In this document: one piece after another, positions 17,077 to 26,584 of the stretch
Layout: every line of letters begins with the position of its first letter
Position numbering within the stretch: position 1 is the stretch's first letter
DNA from: RGIG9379 sp031553005
GTDB lineage: Bacteria > Bacteroidota > Bacteroidia > Bacteroidales > Paludibacteraceae
Direction of reading: 5' to 3'
DNA length: 64,000 bases
NCBI GenBank assembly: GCA_031553005.1
Contig: JAVBMA010000031.1
Location: forward strand, 69,030-133,029
Notes under the pieces: model-generated
Seen by the model: the letters and a program-made list of their open reading frames with translations, nothing else
The model's database searches: none
Told to the model about the DNA's origin: nothing
Made by a program: the position numbers and the translations under genes

Positions 17077-18198
17077 CTAACTATTAGATATAATGGTATG
17101 ATATTGGTTTATAACGGTTTGAACGTTAAATTGTTTTTCTACTTTTTTTCTGCCGGCAAGCCCCATTTGCATTCGTTCTTCTTTGGGCATTAGAATAATT
17201 TTCTCCATTACTTCATAAAGGCTTTCAACATCTTTAGGATTGCAAAGATAACCATTAATTTTGTCGTCTACAATCTCTTTGCATCCTACTGTATTAGTTG
17301 TTATAAGGGGTTTCCCCATTGTAGCACCTTCCAACAAAGAAAAAGGTATTCCTTCCCGATAATAAGACGGTAATACAACACACGCAGCTTTTTCGATGTA
17401 AGGCCGAACATCATCGGTAACCCCCAAATAATTAACAATACCTTCTTTTCCCCATGCATTTATTTGTTCTTTTGAAATAGCACTCGGATTATCGACTCCG
17501 ATGAATCCTAATAAATTGAATTCGACTGTCGGATATTTTTTTTTCAATTCACGTGCAGCATCGGCAAAAATGCCTACACCTTTGTCCCATAACATACGTG
17601 CCATCAGAAGAAAAGAAATGGTTTCGGGCTGAGATGATATAGAAAAAATAGATAAATCAATGCCCTCACCACTTTTCATTACATAGCCATTCTCTTCATT
17701 TATGATTTTACCGTTTAAAAATTCTGTATAATCGTCTTGATTGAGAAACCAAACTTGATTTGCTCCATTAAAAGCTATTTTATACAAACTTTTAGCTATT
17801 TTAGACACAATATCATTGTTCAGGAAAATATACCCTAATCCTGTTGTAATCGGAATGTATTTTATTTTCAAAAAGCGCGCAGCTAAAGAGCCGTATATAT
17901 TTGGTTTAATTGTGTAGAAAAAACAAAAATCAGGATTTATTTTTCTGAATATTTTCAAATAGGAAAGAAAAACAAAAAAATCTTGCAAAGGATTTACTCC
18001 CTTTGCAGCTATTTTTATTGGAATAAATTTACAGCCAATAGCTTCTATTTTCGATTTAAATTCATCTTCGGGTGCAACAACAACTACATTGTATCCTTTT
18101 TGTACAAAATCAGCCATCAAAACCCTGCGGAAATTATACATACTCCAAAGAGTATTTCCCGAAAAAAGAATTGTTTTTTTTGTCATGTTTTTAACCAT
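17077..18198 (-). CDS. Family 4 glycosyltransferase
   Basis: The 373-residue protein has the GT-B fold signatures of GT4 enzymes: N-terminal TILFSGNTLWSM, the acceptor-side LGYIFLN region, and the donor-binding motif REGIPFSLLEGATMGKPLI with the two glutamates. It resembles capsule/O-antigen transferases of the PglA type that add a sugar to an undecaprenyl-linked intermediate at the inner face of the membrane. The ATG at 18198 overlaps the upstream gene by 8 bases; an ATG at 18186 is the alternative. Donor and linkage are unknown. Confidence 0.88.
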   Translation of the reverse strand: MVKNMTKKTILFSGNTLWSMYNFRRVLMADFVQKGYNVVVVAPEDEFKSKIEAIGCKFIPIKIAAKGVNPLQDFFVFLSYLKIFRKINPDFCFFYTIKPNIYGSLAARFLKIKYIPITTGLGYIFLNNDIVSKIAKSLYKIAFNGANQVWFLNQDDYTEFLNGKIINEENGYVMKSGEGIDLSIFSISSQPETISFLLMARMLWDKGVGIFADAARELKKKYPTVEFNLLGFIGVDNPSAISKEQINAWGKEGIVNYLGVTDDVRPYIEKAACVVLPSYYREGIPFSLLEGATMGKPLITTNTVGCKEIVDDKINGYLCNPKDVESLYEVMEKIILMPKEERMQMGLAGRKKVEKQFNVQTVINQYHTIISNS

Positions 18199-19303
18199 TA
18201 AATTCCTCTATTCTATTTTTATCCGTTGAGTTTTCATATAAACTTTGCCATTTTTCTACAATTTTATTGATGTCGAATCGCTCTGTGAGCATTCTGTTTT
18301 TTTTACCGAGCAATTCTCTTTCTTCTTGTGTTTTTTCCAAAATGGCCGTCATTTTTTCTGCTAAAGCTGTACTGTTTCGAATTGGCACTACCCATTCAGA
18401 TTGATTTATTACTTCTGCGCAACCGCCGGCATTGGTAGTTATAACAGGTAATCCGCATGCCATAGCTTCTGCTAGTACAATACCAAAGCCTTCCCATGCT
18501 GAGGATAATACAAAGCAATCGGCAGCACAATAGTAATCTTCAATATTTTTGTGATTACCGGCAAAAATCACACTGTTTTCTATCCCTTTGTCAGATGTAA
18601 GCTTTTTTAAATCAGTTAACAATTCTCCTTCTCCTACAATCATCAATCTGGCATTGGATAGTGTTGAAAATGCTTCAATAAGATTATGTTGGTCTTTTGC
18701 TTCGGTAAGCCGTCCGACATTGACAAATAAGAATTCATTTTCAGAAACGTCATACTGCTTACGAATCGTCTGCCGAACTGCTGGATTAGGAATAAATCTT
18801 GATAAATCAATGCCGTTGTAAACTGCTTTACTGTTTGATTTTTTGAAAGCCTTTTGTTCAATAAAATAGTCAACGGCTTCTTGTGATACATTAGTGTTGA
18901 GATCCGATAAACAATTTGTATACCGGTACAATTTCATCCGGAAAGCGTTTCCTATATACTTGTTATGCTCTGTACAGATTAATGTTGGTTGATGATAGAC
19001 TATCCGTAACAACCGGGCAAAGATATTAGCATGAATCATTTGTGCATGTATAATATCCGGATGAAATTCTTTTAATATTGCTCGCGCTTTTATGAATGCT
19101 TTGATAAATCCTGCTGGCGTTTTGCGCATATCAAGCCCAACAACTTTTACTTGAGAGGCAATGCGATGTTCTTGTGTGTTTTCTCCGGTAAGATACAGCA
19201 ATAATACATTATTCCCGGCATAAGCTATACGATTGGCTATATCAATCGTTATGGCTTCTGCGCCGCCAAATCCTAATCCGGTTATTATGTAAGCTATATT
19301 CAT
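18191..19303 (-). CDS. Family 4 glycosyltransferase
   Basis: The 370-residue GT4 enzyme shows the N-terminal glycine-rich GLGFGGAEAITIDIA, the IIHAQMIHANIFAR region, and the donor-site SSAWEGFGIVLAEAMACGLPV (split here only by context). It overlaps the next gene by 8 bases, indicating translational coupling. Role: one sugar addition in assembly of the repeat unit. Confidence 0.9.
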   Translation of the reverse strand: MNIAYIITGLGFGGAEAITIDIANRIAYAGNNVLLLYLTGENTQEHRIASQVKVVGLDMRKTPAGFIKAFIKARAILKEFHPDIIHAQMIHANIFARLLRIVYHQPTLICTEHNKYIGNAFRMKLYRYTNCLSDLNTNVSQEAVDYFIEQKAFKKSNSKAVYNGIDLSRFIPNPAVRQTIRKQYDVSENEFLFVNVGRLTEAKDQHNLIEAFSTLSNARLMIVGEGELLTDLKKLTSDKGIENSVIFAGNHKNIEDYYCAADCFVLSSAWEGFGIVLAEAMACGLPVITTNAGGCAEVINQSEWVVPIRNSTALAEKMTAILEKTQEERELLGKKNRMLTERFDINKIVEKWQSLYENSTDKNRIEEFNG

Positions 19304-19491
19304 AAAAGATTAATAACTAATTCAAGTTGCTATTTGTATTTTATAAAATTTTGTCCAAAAGTATATTCAAAAATAAAAGTGAATGAGCTTTAATATTTAT
19401 AGGAATAGGTTCTTGATCATAATATTCCCTTTCAGTATTTGTCCTTTTATACTATTAGTGATATAGAACAGAAAAATTATCGCAACATGAA

Positions 19492-20550
19492 TTAACTATT
19501 AAAATTTGATTGGCATAGCATATCTATTTCTTTGTCCATATCTGTGAATGTACGAAAATTTGAATAAGTGTTTAACGCTTCTTTTGATAAGTTTTCTTTT
19601 AAAGTCGTATTAGTGATTATTCTTGAAATTGCGTTTGCCAATTCTTTATCATTTTTATCTTCCACCAACAGTCCGTTTTTTTCGTTTTTGACTGTAAAAG
19701 GCATGGCTGAGTTGTTAAATGCCACAACAGGAATTCCATAAGACATCGCTTCAAGCATTACCATTCCGTAGCCTTCCAATAAAGACGGAAAAACAAAGCA
19801 AGATGCGTTATTATAATATTCGGATAATTGTTTATCTTCAACCCTTCCGCAGAAAGCAACTTTCTCTTCTAGTCCAAATTGTTTGATACTGGAAAAAAGC
19901 TCTGTATAATAATCATCTTCAATGATTTTACCTACTATATTACAGTAGAACGAAATATTCTTTTGGTTTAGTATATTCAACGCGTTAATTAAATAGTCCA
20001 ATCCTTTTCTTCGTTCGATAGTTCCTACAAACAGTAAGTTATTGTCGTTATTTTCTATTTTAGGCAGATGTAATAATGTTTTTTTTATGCCTAATTCGAT
20101 ATAAAAAAATTTACTGTAAGGTAAAATCTGTTGAAAAAGATGCTTAATATATGGGCTTGGAATAATTGTACGGTAAGAAATCTTAAGAAAAGAGAGTTCC
20201 CATATTTTATGTATCCATTTTTTTAGTCCCTCTTCACCTGAAAAATTAAAATGGTGGTGTATAGAGACTAACTTTGTTTTTGAAAACACTCGTAAACCCA
20301 AGAATAACAACATCAAACGTGAATATAACCTGCTGTTGGTCAATACTAAATCGTATTTGCGTATATGGTTGAATTTTTGTAAATAAATAATGTTGTAAAG
20401 ATATTTGCTATTTGAGCATAGCATATCATTTGTGAGAAAATCTACCTCATGATCGCTTTTGCTTATAATCCTATCAATAAGATAATGATCGTAAATTTGT
20501 CCTCCGGTAATCGCCTCTTTGTATTCGGGATATATGATTAATATTCTCAT
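19492..20550 (-). CDS. Family 4 glycosyltransferase
   Basis: The GT4 protein is 352 residues if started at the ATG at 20550 (MRILIIYPEYKEAITGGQ). An upstream in-frame ATG at 20658 would overlap the preceding gene by about 100 bases and add an untypical N-terminus, so it was rejected. Donor-site motif: LLEGYGMVMLEAMSYGIPVV. The start lies 5 bases after the stop of the GT2 gene. The 188-base gap downstream (19304-19491) holds nothing recognisable except a -7-like TATTTTTG at 19375-19368. Confidence 0.88.
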   Translation of the reverse strand: MRILIIYPEYKEAITGGQIYDHYLIDRIISKSDHEVDFLTNDMLCSNSKYLYNIIYLQKFNHIRKYDLVLTNSRLYSRLMLLFLGLRVFSKTKLVSIHHHFNFSGEEGLKKWIHKIWELSFLKISYRTIIPSPYIKHLFQQILPYSKFFYIELGIKKTLLHLPKIENNDNNLLFVGTIERRKGLDYLINALNILNQKNISFYCNIVGKIIEDDYYTELFSSIKQFGLEEKVAFCGRVEDKQLSEYYNNASCFVFPSLLEGYGMVMLEAMSYGIPVVAFNNSAMPFTVKNEKNGLLVEDKNDKELANAISRIITNTTLKENLSKEALNTYSNFRTFTDMDKEIDMLCQSNFNS

Positions 20551-20555
20551 CAGTA

Positions 20556-21422
20556 TCAGATATTCTTTAAAATATATTTCCAATAAAGGTTTTTTTCTTT
20601 GTTTCCCAATATATAGAAAACTGTTATGCGCGATATTGCCGTCAGGTGAAATATGCAATCAGCAATGAGGCGATATAAGTTTCCATGCGTTTTTTTGAAA
20701 AACAGTTTTCTGGAAGTTAATATTCTTTTTATTTTATCTAAATTGCAGTTAAAACTTTTTCCTTCCAAATGTATTATTTTTGCGTTTGGAATATTAATGA
20801 TTTTGTACCCTGATTTTTTGATTCTCCAAGTTAACTCTGTTTCTTCGTAGTACATAAAGAAATCAGGATCAAAATAACCGATTTTATCAAGTAATGATTT
20901 TTTTATCATCATATCAGCCCCAGTTATATATCCTACTTCCATTGGTTTGAAAGTAAAGTTAAAATTACGGTTTTTATTTAATTTGTTTGGATTTCCCAAT
21001 AAAATGTTTATTTCTTGTAATAAAGACGGTATTTTATCAAAAGAATAAGAAGGGTTCATTTCTTCATCGTAAAGATTTCCTCCGCAAATACCAATGTTCT
21101 CGTTTTTATCTAAATAATCGGATAAAATTTTTATGGCATTATTTATTAAAATAGTGTCAGGGTTTAATAAAAAGATATTTCTACCTATAGCTGCATCTAT
21201 TCCTAAATTGTTAGCTTTGCCGAAACCCAAATTTTTTTCGCTTTCAATGAGCTTTACATTGGGAAATTCTTTTTTTAACATTTGGCCTGAGCTATCTTGC
21301 GAGTTGTTGTCTACGACAATGATTTCAAAGTCAATCCCTTCTGTTTTTTTTAATACCGATTCTAAGCATTGCTTTGTTAATTCTCTCGTATTATAACTTA
21401 CGATGATAATTGATACATCCAT
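20556..21422 (-). CDS. Family 2 glycosyltransferase
   Basis: The 288-residue GT-A enzyme has the GT2 start VSIIIVSYNTRELTKQCLE, the nucleotide-binding VVDNNSQDSS, NLGFGKANNLGI, and a DxD-type LLNPDT. It resembles rhamnosyltransferases, but the donor cannot be assigned. A hydrophobic patch near the C-terminus (LTAISRITVFYILG) could attach it to the membrane. It is the first transferase after the polymerase gene, 16 bases downstream. Confidence 0.9.
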   Translation of the reverse strand: MDVSIIIVSYNTRELTKQCLESVLKKTEGIDFEIIVVDNNSQDSSGQMLKKEFPNVKLIESEKNLGFGKANNLGIDAAIGRNIFLLNPDTILINNAIKILSDYLDKNENIGICGGNLYDEEMNPSYSFDKIPSLLQEINILLGNPNKLNKNRNFNFTFKPMEVGYITGADMMIKKSLLDKIGYFDPDFFMYYEETELTWRIKKSGYKIINIPNAKIIHLEGKSFNCNLDKIKRILTSRKLFFKKTHGNLYRLIADCIFHLTAISRITVFYILGNKEKNLYWKYILKNI

Positions 21423-21438
21423 TTTTACAACATATTCA

Positions 21439-22566
21439 TTATTGATTCCAATCTTTTCTTAACGTTGCTTTTGGGGGATGAGATATACAGTTGTAATATG
21501 GCGATAATCCATAGTTCACGGGTCTATTGGTTAAATTGCTTATTTTTGTGGAAGTAATATCTCTTACTGGTAGTACACAAAAAAACAGAAGCAATATGGT
21601 TGCAAATACCAATTTAGAAGAAGATAACTGTATTTGTTTTATTTTTAGATCCCAAATATAGGTGAATGCAACAACGCCATAAACTAAATAATATGATTCC
21701 AGTCTTCCTAAAATATAAACAGATGATGAAAAAGCCTTAATAATTGCGAACATAGCCAAAGAGTTGACAAAGAAAGCTGTTTTATTGTTATTTGTTTTTA
21801 CAAATAATACTATTAATAATATGATGGCAAGTTGAGATAGATAAAATAAACCCGTATTAAATTGTACTTTTTGTGCAAAAAGTGATTCCATATAAAGCAC
21901 AGCTTTTGTAGAGAAATCTTCTGGTAATATGGGGGCAATTTGTAAAACTATTGTTTTCAACGACTCCGGATAAAAATAGAAGATATTTGCAACTAAAATT
22001 AATACTACAGGTAATGCCTTTCCATAATTTTTATATAAGAAATATAAAGGAATGGCAGTTATTGCTGATGTATGAAAAAACGAAGCTACAAAAATAACTA
22101 GTAAAAAGCGTATTGGTTTCCTCTCAAAAATATAATTTGAAAATAAAACAATTATTCCTATTGAAATAGACTGTCGTATTTGAGCCATCAAAATATTAAA
22201 TAGCATAAAACACATCAATAATGTTAGAGCGGCAATTGGATAAGGAGCTTCTTTTTTATAAAGCCTGCAAACAGAAAACACAAAGAATAATGTAGCAGAA
22301 AATTGCAATACATAATAATTGCCAAATATTGTGTTAAAAGTTTTATTTAGTAGCAAATAGCCATATTCTGTATTGGATAAAGTTCCATTAAAAATTTGCT
22401 TGTATAAATTCCAATCTGCTCCCGTGTTATAACGTAAGCCCACAAACAAAACGAGTAGACCGGCAAGTGCCACAAATATCCATGACGCTTGCTCTTTTTT
22501 TAAACCCCCGGCTTCAAATATAGAAGCAGATAGGAACAGTGAAAATATTATGATATAAATAGCCAT
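21439..22566 (-). CDS. EpsG/Wzy-type polysaccharide polymerase
   Basis: The 375-residue inner-membrane protein with about ten hydrophobic helices carries the EpsG-family signature GLRYNTGADWNLYKQIF near residues 42-60. Proteins of this family polymerise lipid-linked repeat units in Wzx/Wzy pathways. It starts 4 bases after the flippase gene stops. Sequence divergence in this class is high, so the assignment rests on the motif, topology and locus context. Confidence 0.82.
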   Translation of the reverse strand: MAIYIIIFSLFLSASIFEAGGLKKEQASWIFVALAGLLVLFVGLRYNTGADWNLYKQIFNGTLSNTEYGYLLLNKTFNTIFGNYYVLQFSATLFFVFSVCRLYKKEAPYPIAALTLLMCFMLFNILMAQIRQSISIGIIVLFSNYIFERKPIRFLLVIFVASFFHTSAITAIPLYFLYKNYGKALPVVLILVANIFYFYPESLKTIVLQIAPILPEDFSTKAVLYMESLFAQKVQFNTGLFYLSQLAIILLIVLFVKTNNNKTAFFVNSLAMFAIIKAFSSSVYILGRLESYYLVYGVVAFTYIWDLKIKQIQLSSSKLVFATILLLFFCVLPVRDITSTKISNLTNRPVNYGLSPYYNCISHPPKATLRKDWNQ

Positions 22567-22570
22567 TTTT

Positions 22571-23818
22571 CTAAAACAAAATTTTTCGTCCGAACCAAAA
22601 CATTAGTATACAAACCGTTGCTTCTGTAATAAGCAATGAAATAGCTACTCCGTTTGCTCCCCAAAAGAAAGCCGTAGGAAAAACGGTTATTAAAGCAACT
22701 ATTCCTGCTATAAAGTATGTATGTTGATAATTTTTCTTATCCGTAGAATTGCCTAATGCTAAAATTCCCAATTGTGCAACTATTCCCCCTATCCCAATGA
22801 AAATTGGTGCAAATGCCATTATTTTGAACAAAACATTTGCATTTTGGTAATCATTTCCCAAAAAAACAATTATAAATGGAGATAAAAAATACATGCCGAT
22901 AAAAATCATAAACATACAAATTCCAACAAAAATAAGCAATTTATATACTAACGAAATCGCTTCTGGTTTGTTGTCTTTTCCCAGATAGGTTATCTTTGGA
23001 TAAAATGCCTGCAAAACCGGCGTCAGCACCAAATAACATAACGCTCTCATTATCCTATCTACAGCAGAATATTGACCCACTTCGGCTGAAGTGCTGAAGT
23101 ACCCCAGCACAATTACAAAACTAGCCATATAAATAGAAGTTGCCGCACTTGAAAGAAATACCGGAAAACTTTCTTTTAATTCAAAAAAAGTATTCTTTTT
23201 AACAAAAGAAACAATTGATATCCATTTCCCTCGGATAATGATTCCTACTGAGATCATTGTCCCTACCATAATGACCAAAGATTGTAATAAAGCAGCTATT
23301 AAGTAATCATCCGAACTTTTTACTAAAATAAAAGTTAACGGTAATATCGAAAGTTTAGCAATTACATTGACAATAGATACTATTTTGATTTTTCCCAATC
23401 CCTGAAAAAGCCAGACAAACGTAAATGCATTTCCGATTACCATGGGAAACATAACAAACATGGTTTGTTTATATTCAGCAAAACGGGGAATACAAGCTAA
23501 TAAAATCAGGACAACAAAACTAATTGCAAGCAACCCGATTTTTGCATATAACGTTGATGTGAAAATTTGGTTTAATTCTTCATGATTATTTTTTGCCAAA
23601 GTTATTCGTTTCGTTGCAGTAAGATTAAATCCAAAATCAACAATTAACATCAGATACTGCATCACAGATAAAGAAAAACCAATATATCCAAATTTTTCGG
23701 CACCTAAAACTTTCATCAAATAAGGAAGAACTAAAAGAGGAGCTATGTAATTTAATCCTTGCAAAGCAATCAAATAAAATACATCTTTTATTTCCTTATT
23801 TATTGTCGATGATTGCAT
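22571..23818 (-). CDS. Wzx-type oligosaccharide flippase
   Basis: The 415-residue membrane protein of the MATE/polysaccharide transport superfamily has about twelve helices and the N-terminal LPYLMKVLGAEKFGYIGFS typical of Wzx/RfbX. It would flip the undecaprenyl-linked repeat unit to the periplasm. It is the first gene of the locus, with a -7 box TATCTTTG (23871-23864) about 46 bases upstream. Confidence 0.9.
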   Translation of the reverse strand: MQSSTINKEIKDVFYLIALQGLNYIAPLLVLPYLMKVLGAEKFGYIGFSLSVMQYLMLIVDFGFNLTATKRITLAKNNHEELNQIFTSTLYAKIGLLAISFVVLILLACIPRFAEYKQTMFVMFPMVIGNAFTFVWLFQGLGKIKIVSIVNVIAKLSILPLTFILVKSSDDYLIAALLQSLVIMVGTMISVGIIIRGKWISIVSFVKKNTFFELKESFPVFLSSAATSIYMASFVIVLGYFSTSAEVGQYSAVDRIMRALCYLVLTPVLQAFYPKITYLGKDNKPEAISLVYKLLIFVGICMFMIFIGMYFLSPFIIVFLGNDYQNANVLFKIMAFAPIFIGIGGIVAQLGILALGNSTDKKNYQHTYFIAGIVALITVFPTAFFWGANGVAISLLITEATVCILMFWFGRKILF

Positions 23819-23863
23819 TAATCGTTATGGAGGTAGTATGAAAATCATTTTCTTAATTAAAAG

Positions 23864-23871
23864 CAAAGATA
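23864..23871 (-). promoter_or_regulatory. Putative -7 box for the polysaccharide locus
   Basis: TATCTTTG on the minus strand lies 46 bases before the flippase start at 23818. No good -33 element was found. Confidence 0.45.
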
Positions 23872-23898
23872 AGGAAAAATATGAATCTGTCCTATCTC

Positions 23899-24726
23899 TT
23901 ATCTCCCTCTCTTCAAACATTTATACGCTTCATTAATAGCGCGGAATTTCTCCGCCGCTTTAGCTTGTGCAATCGTATCCTTGGAATCAACTTTATCCGG
24001 GTGATATTGCATAGCTAATTTGCGGTATGCCTTTTTAATTTCCTCATTAGAGGCGTTTTCACCGATTAAAAGGGTCTTGCAAGCCCAACGGGTGTCATTG
24101 AGTGAGTATGATTGAACCTGCTTTTTTTGATAGTCGTAGAAAGAAGGGAACTGTGATGTTAACTTGGCAAAATCGGAACTATTGATAGCTATATGACGAG
24201 CTATCTTTTGTAGAATCACCGCTTCTTTTTGGCAAATTCCATTATTGGCATTTGCTATTCTGAAAAGCAAGGAGAAGAAGTCTAACTTTTGATTATAGGA
24301 GAGGCTTCGGTTGAGTCTTAAGCAATGGGGACGAAAATCTGTGATCTCTTTTTGTAAGGTGTTTTTCAGGAGCAATAAGAGCTTTTTTGTTTTTTGTTCT
24401 CCGAATCGTTTTAAGAGGAAAGATTTGACTTCATCCAATTCTGATTTTTTGGCTTGTCCATCTGCATTCATCACAATCGAAATAAGCCCTATTAAAGCGA
24501 TATTGAGAGTCGGAACCATATTTATATTTTCATTCTCTCTTTCAGTATATGCCGATTTTTTGTTTATAAAATAAAAAATCAGTATACAAAACATCCCTAA
24601 TAGAGCGCTAGTGGATGGTGACACTACACTATAACGAAACAGTGCGAACAGAAAACACACAATAACGATAAGAAGACCCTGGATAACTATAAGTATATCC
24701 GAACCTACCTTCTTATTTTTTTTCAT
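23899..24726 (-). CDS. Membrane-anchored TerB/J-domain protein (DjlA-like)
   Basis: The 275-residue protein has two N-terminal membrane helices (about 10-30 and 37-55), a TerB-like helical region (about 75-185, beginning ALIGLISIVMNADGQ) and a C-terminal J domain (about 212-275) with the HPD motif in AMQYHPDKVDSKD. The layout matches DjlA, a co-chaperone that recruits DnaK to the inner membrane. It starts 7 bases after the barrel gene, so it probably belongs to the TPR-barrel operon. Confidence 0.88.
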   Translation of the reverse strand: MKKNKKVGSDILIVIQGLLIVIVCFLFALFRYSVVSPSTSALLGMFCILIFYFINKKSAYTERENENINMVPTLNIALIGLISIVMNADGQAKKSELDEVKSFLLKRFGEQKTKKLLLLLKNTLQKEITDFRPHCLRLNRSLSYNQKLDFFSLLFRIANANNGICQKEAVILQKIARHIAINSSDFAKLTSQFPSFYDYQKKQVQSYSLNDTRWACKTLLIGENASNEEIKKAYRKLAMQYHPDKVDSKDTIAQAKAAEKFRAINEAYKCLKRGR

Positions 24727-24733
24727 ATTTTTC

Positions 24734-26584
24734 TTAGAATGAAACCGAAAGTCCTCCCATTACATTAAACCTGTGAGCAGTATATCCATACCAATTAGCA
24801 TACTCTTGGTTTATTATATTATTCAGGTTAAGGAAAATATTCATAAAGCTCAGAAGCTTGTAATTAGCTCCCAGACTCAGGTCGTTAATATTTTTCATGG
24901 ATACGCTGTTTCCATTGATCAACGCATAACGTCCTGCTTCGAACCGGTAAGCCAGATTCAACCGGAGATAATCCGTTACAAGGTAGCTGGTTTGAAAGTC
25001 AATTTCCCATGCCGGAGTTTGCCATGGTTTTTTGATATCATCACTCAATGACCATGAGTTATATTTCGATTTAAACGTGAAATTCAACTTGTCATGCCAA
25101 TTGTAAAGGAGGGTGAGTCCGGCATTGAATAACCCTGCGTCTTTTTCATACACCACATCAAATGTATTGTAGTAAGGCGATGCCGCAGCAGTATCGACAC
25201 TCTTATTTACAAAGAAATAAGGATTATTTATGATCTTGTATCCGATAAAGAAGTCGGCATTGACTTGATTGAAAAGTTTGATCTTGGTTCCGGCGTATAC
25301 ATCAATGGGGGTATAAGTATCTTCGATACGCGTATCGGGCGAGATATACGGATTTAATTGCGTAATGTAACGATAGTTGTTTACGGCAAAATCTCCCGTA
25401 ACTCCGGCATAGATATAGAGTTTTTGGTCTATCACCTTTACATTTCCGTAAATGTCGGGAGTGATTGCTCCGGGGCGTCCTTGCCCAATGCTGAAAGCTC
25501 CCTTTATTCCGATTACCATAACCCCGGCTTTCCCTTCGAAAGTGTAGTATGGATTCAACTTGATTACCGTATAGCTTTTGGTATTTTCCGCATTTTCAAA
25601 ATTATAGACAGGAGTACTGTCCGGTCTTCCCATAAAGATATTGTACATCTCTAACTTAGCGCCCAAAGACGAACTTTCCATACGGTAATCGCCCATTACG
25701 TTAGTGTAAATGGTATGTTCCGTCAGCTTATTCCGGTTATGAAACAACTGATAGTTAGTTTGCAGGTCATATTTCCACTTGGAGATATACTCTTTAGTCC
25801 TGTAACGCAGGTTTACGTCAAAATTAGTAAATGCCTGTTTTTTGTAATCGTCGTCTAACGGCGATTGATAGTCGGGAACATTGGCGATGGAATCGGCAAA
25901 CGAGTCGTATCCGTAATAATTAAAACGGTTGTATCCTCCACCAATGGAAGAGATTAACTCTTTGTTACGTATGTTTTTGAGGAATGATATCCGCGCTTTA
26001 TTGTCATTGGTTAATGCATCGGATTTGACCGATTCGGTCAATGACGGATACATTTCCGGAGTTAATTTGACATCGCCGAAAGAAGAGTTATGTTTTAAAT
26101 AGAAGTCAATCAGGTATTGCGGATCTTTATAAATAGGAGTATATAATTCGCCTAAGAAAGAGGTATAATTCCCGCCTCCGACTTTTACAAAACCATCTTT
26201 ATAGGATGGAGAGGGTTGAGGCGAAACGGTTGCATAATCAAGAGAAGGTATAATATCATTTTTTGGAGGAAAAGGGGTTGTCCATACCATGTAATTTGTC
26301 TGGATCTTCTTTGCCTCAATATCTTTTAGCTCCGGCATGGTATTTATCTTCCCGGCCTCCTGTATCACAGGATTGTATTCTTTTACTATTTCTATGTTCC
26401 GGGCAATAGTGGTATCTGTGTCGGGACGTTGCGCAAAAGCAGTCAGGCAGCTACCTGTAAAAATCCCCAATATGATGATCTTCGATAATGAATTGACAAT
26501 GAAAGAATCTCTTTCACTTTTTTTCTTGTGCTGGAATATATGTAAGTGTTTCATATGCCGTTTATTCGTCTGCTTTTTTATCAT
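24734..26584 (-). CDS. Outer-membrane beta-barrel protein (TonB-receptor-like, no plug)
   Basis: The 616-residue protein has an N-terminal export signal around residues 30-51 (SKIIILGIFTGSCLTAFAQ) followed by a short periplasmic stretch and then many amphipathic strands ending in a Phe (GGLSVSF), the usual barrel C-terminus. It lacks a TonB plug domain. The ATG at 26584 overlaps the stop of the TPR gene as ATGA, implying translational coupling; an ATG at 26554 is a possible alternative. Function is not known. Confidence 0.75.
   Translation of the reverse strand: MIKKQTNKRHMKHLHIFQHKKKSERDSFIVNSLSKIIILGIFTGSCLTAFAQRPDTDTTIARNIEIVKEYNPVIQEAGKINTMPELKDIEAKKIQTNYMVWTTPFPPKNDIIPSLDYATVSPQPSPSYKDGFVKVGGGNYTSFLGELYTPIYKDPQYLIDFYLKHNSSFGDVKLTPEMYPSLTESVKSDALTNDNKARISFLKNIRNKELISSIGGGYNRFNYYGYDSFADSIANVPDYQSPLDDDYKKQAFTNFDVNLRYRTKEYISKWKYDLQTNYQLFHNRNKLTEHTIYTNVMGDYRMESSSLGAKLEMYNIFMGRPDSTPVYNFENAENTKSYTVIKLNPYYTFEGKAGVMVIGIKGAFSIGQGRPGAITPDIYGNVKVIDQKLYIYAGVTGDFAVNNYRYITQLNPYISPDTRIEDTYTPIDVYAGTKIKLFNQVNADFFIGYKIINNPYFFVNKSVDTAAASPYYNTFDVVYEKDAGLFNAGLTLLYNWHDKLNFTFKSKYNSWSLSDDIKKPWQTPAWEIDFQTSYLVTDYLRLNLAYRFEAGRYALINGNSVSMKNINDLSLGANYKLLSFMNIFLNLNNIINQEYANWYGYTAHRFNVMGGLSVSF

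Noticed and set aside
20551..20658. Longer start for the GT4 gene at 19492
   Set aside because: It would overlap the GT2 gene by about 100 bases and place untypical residues before the conserved MRILII start.
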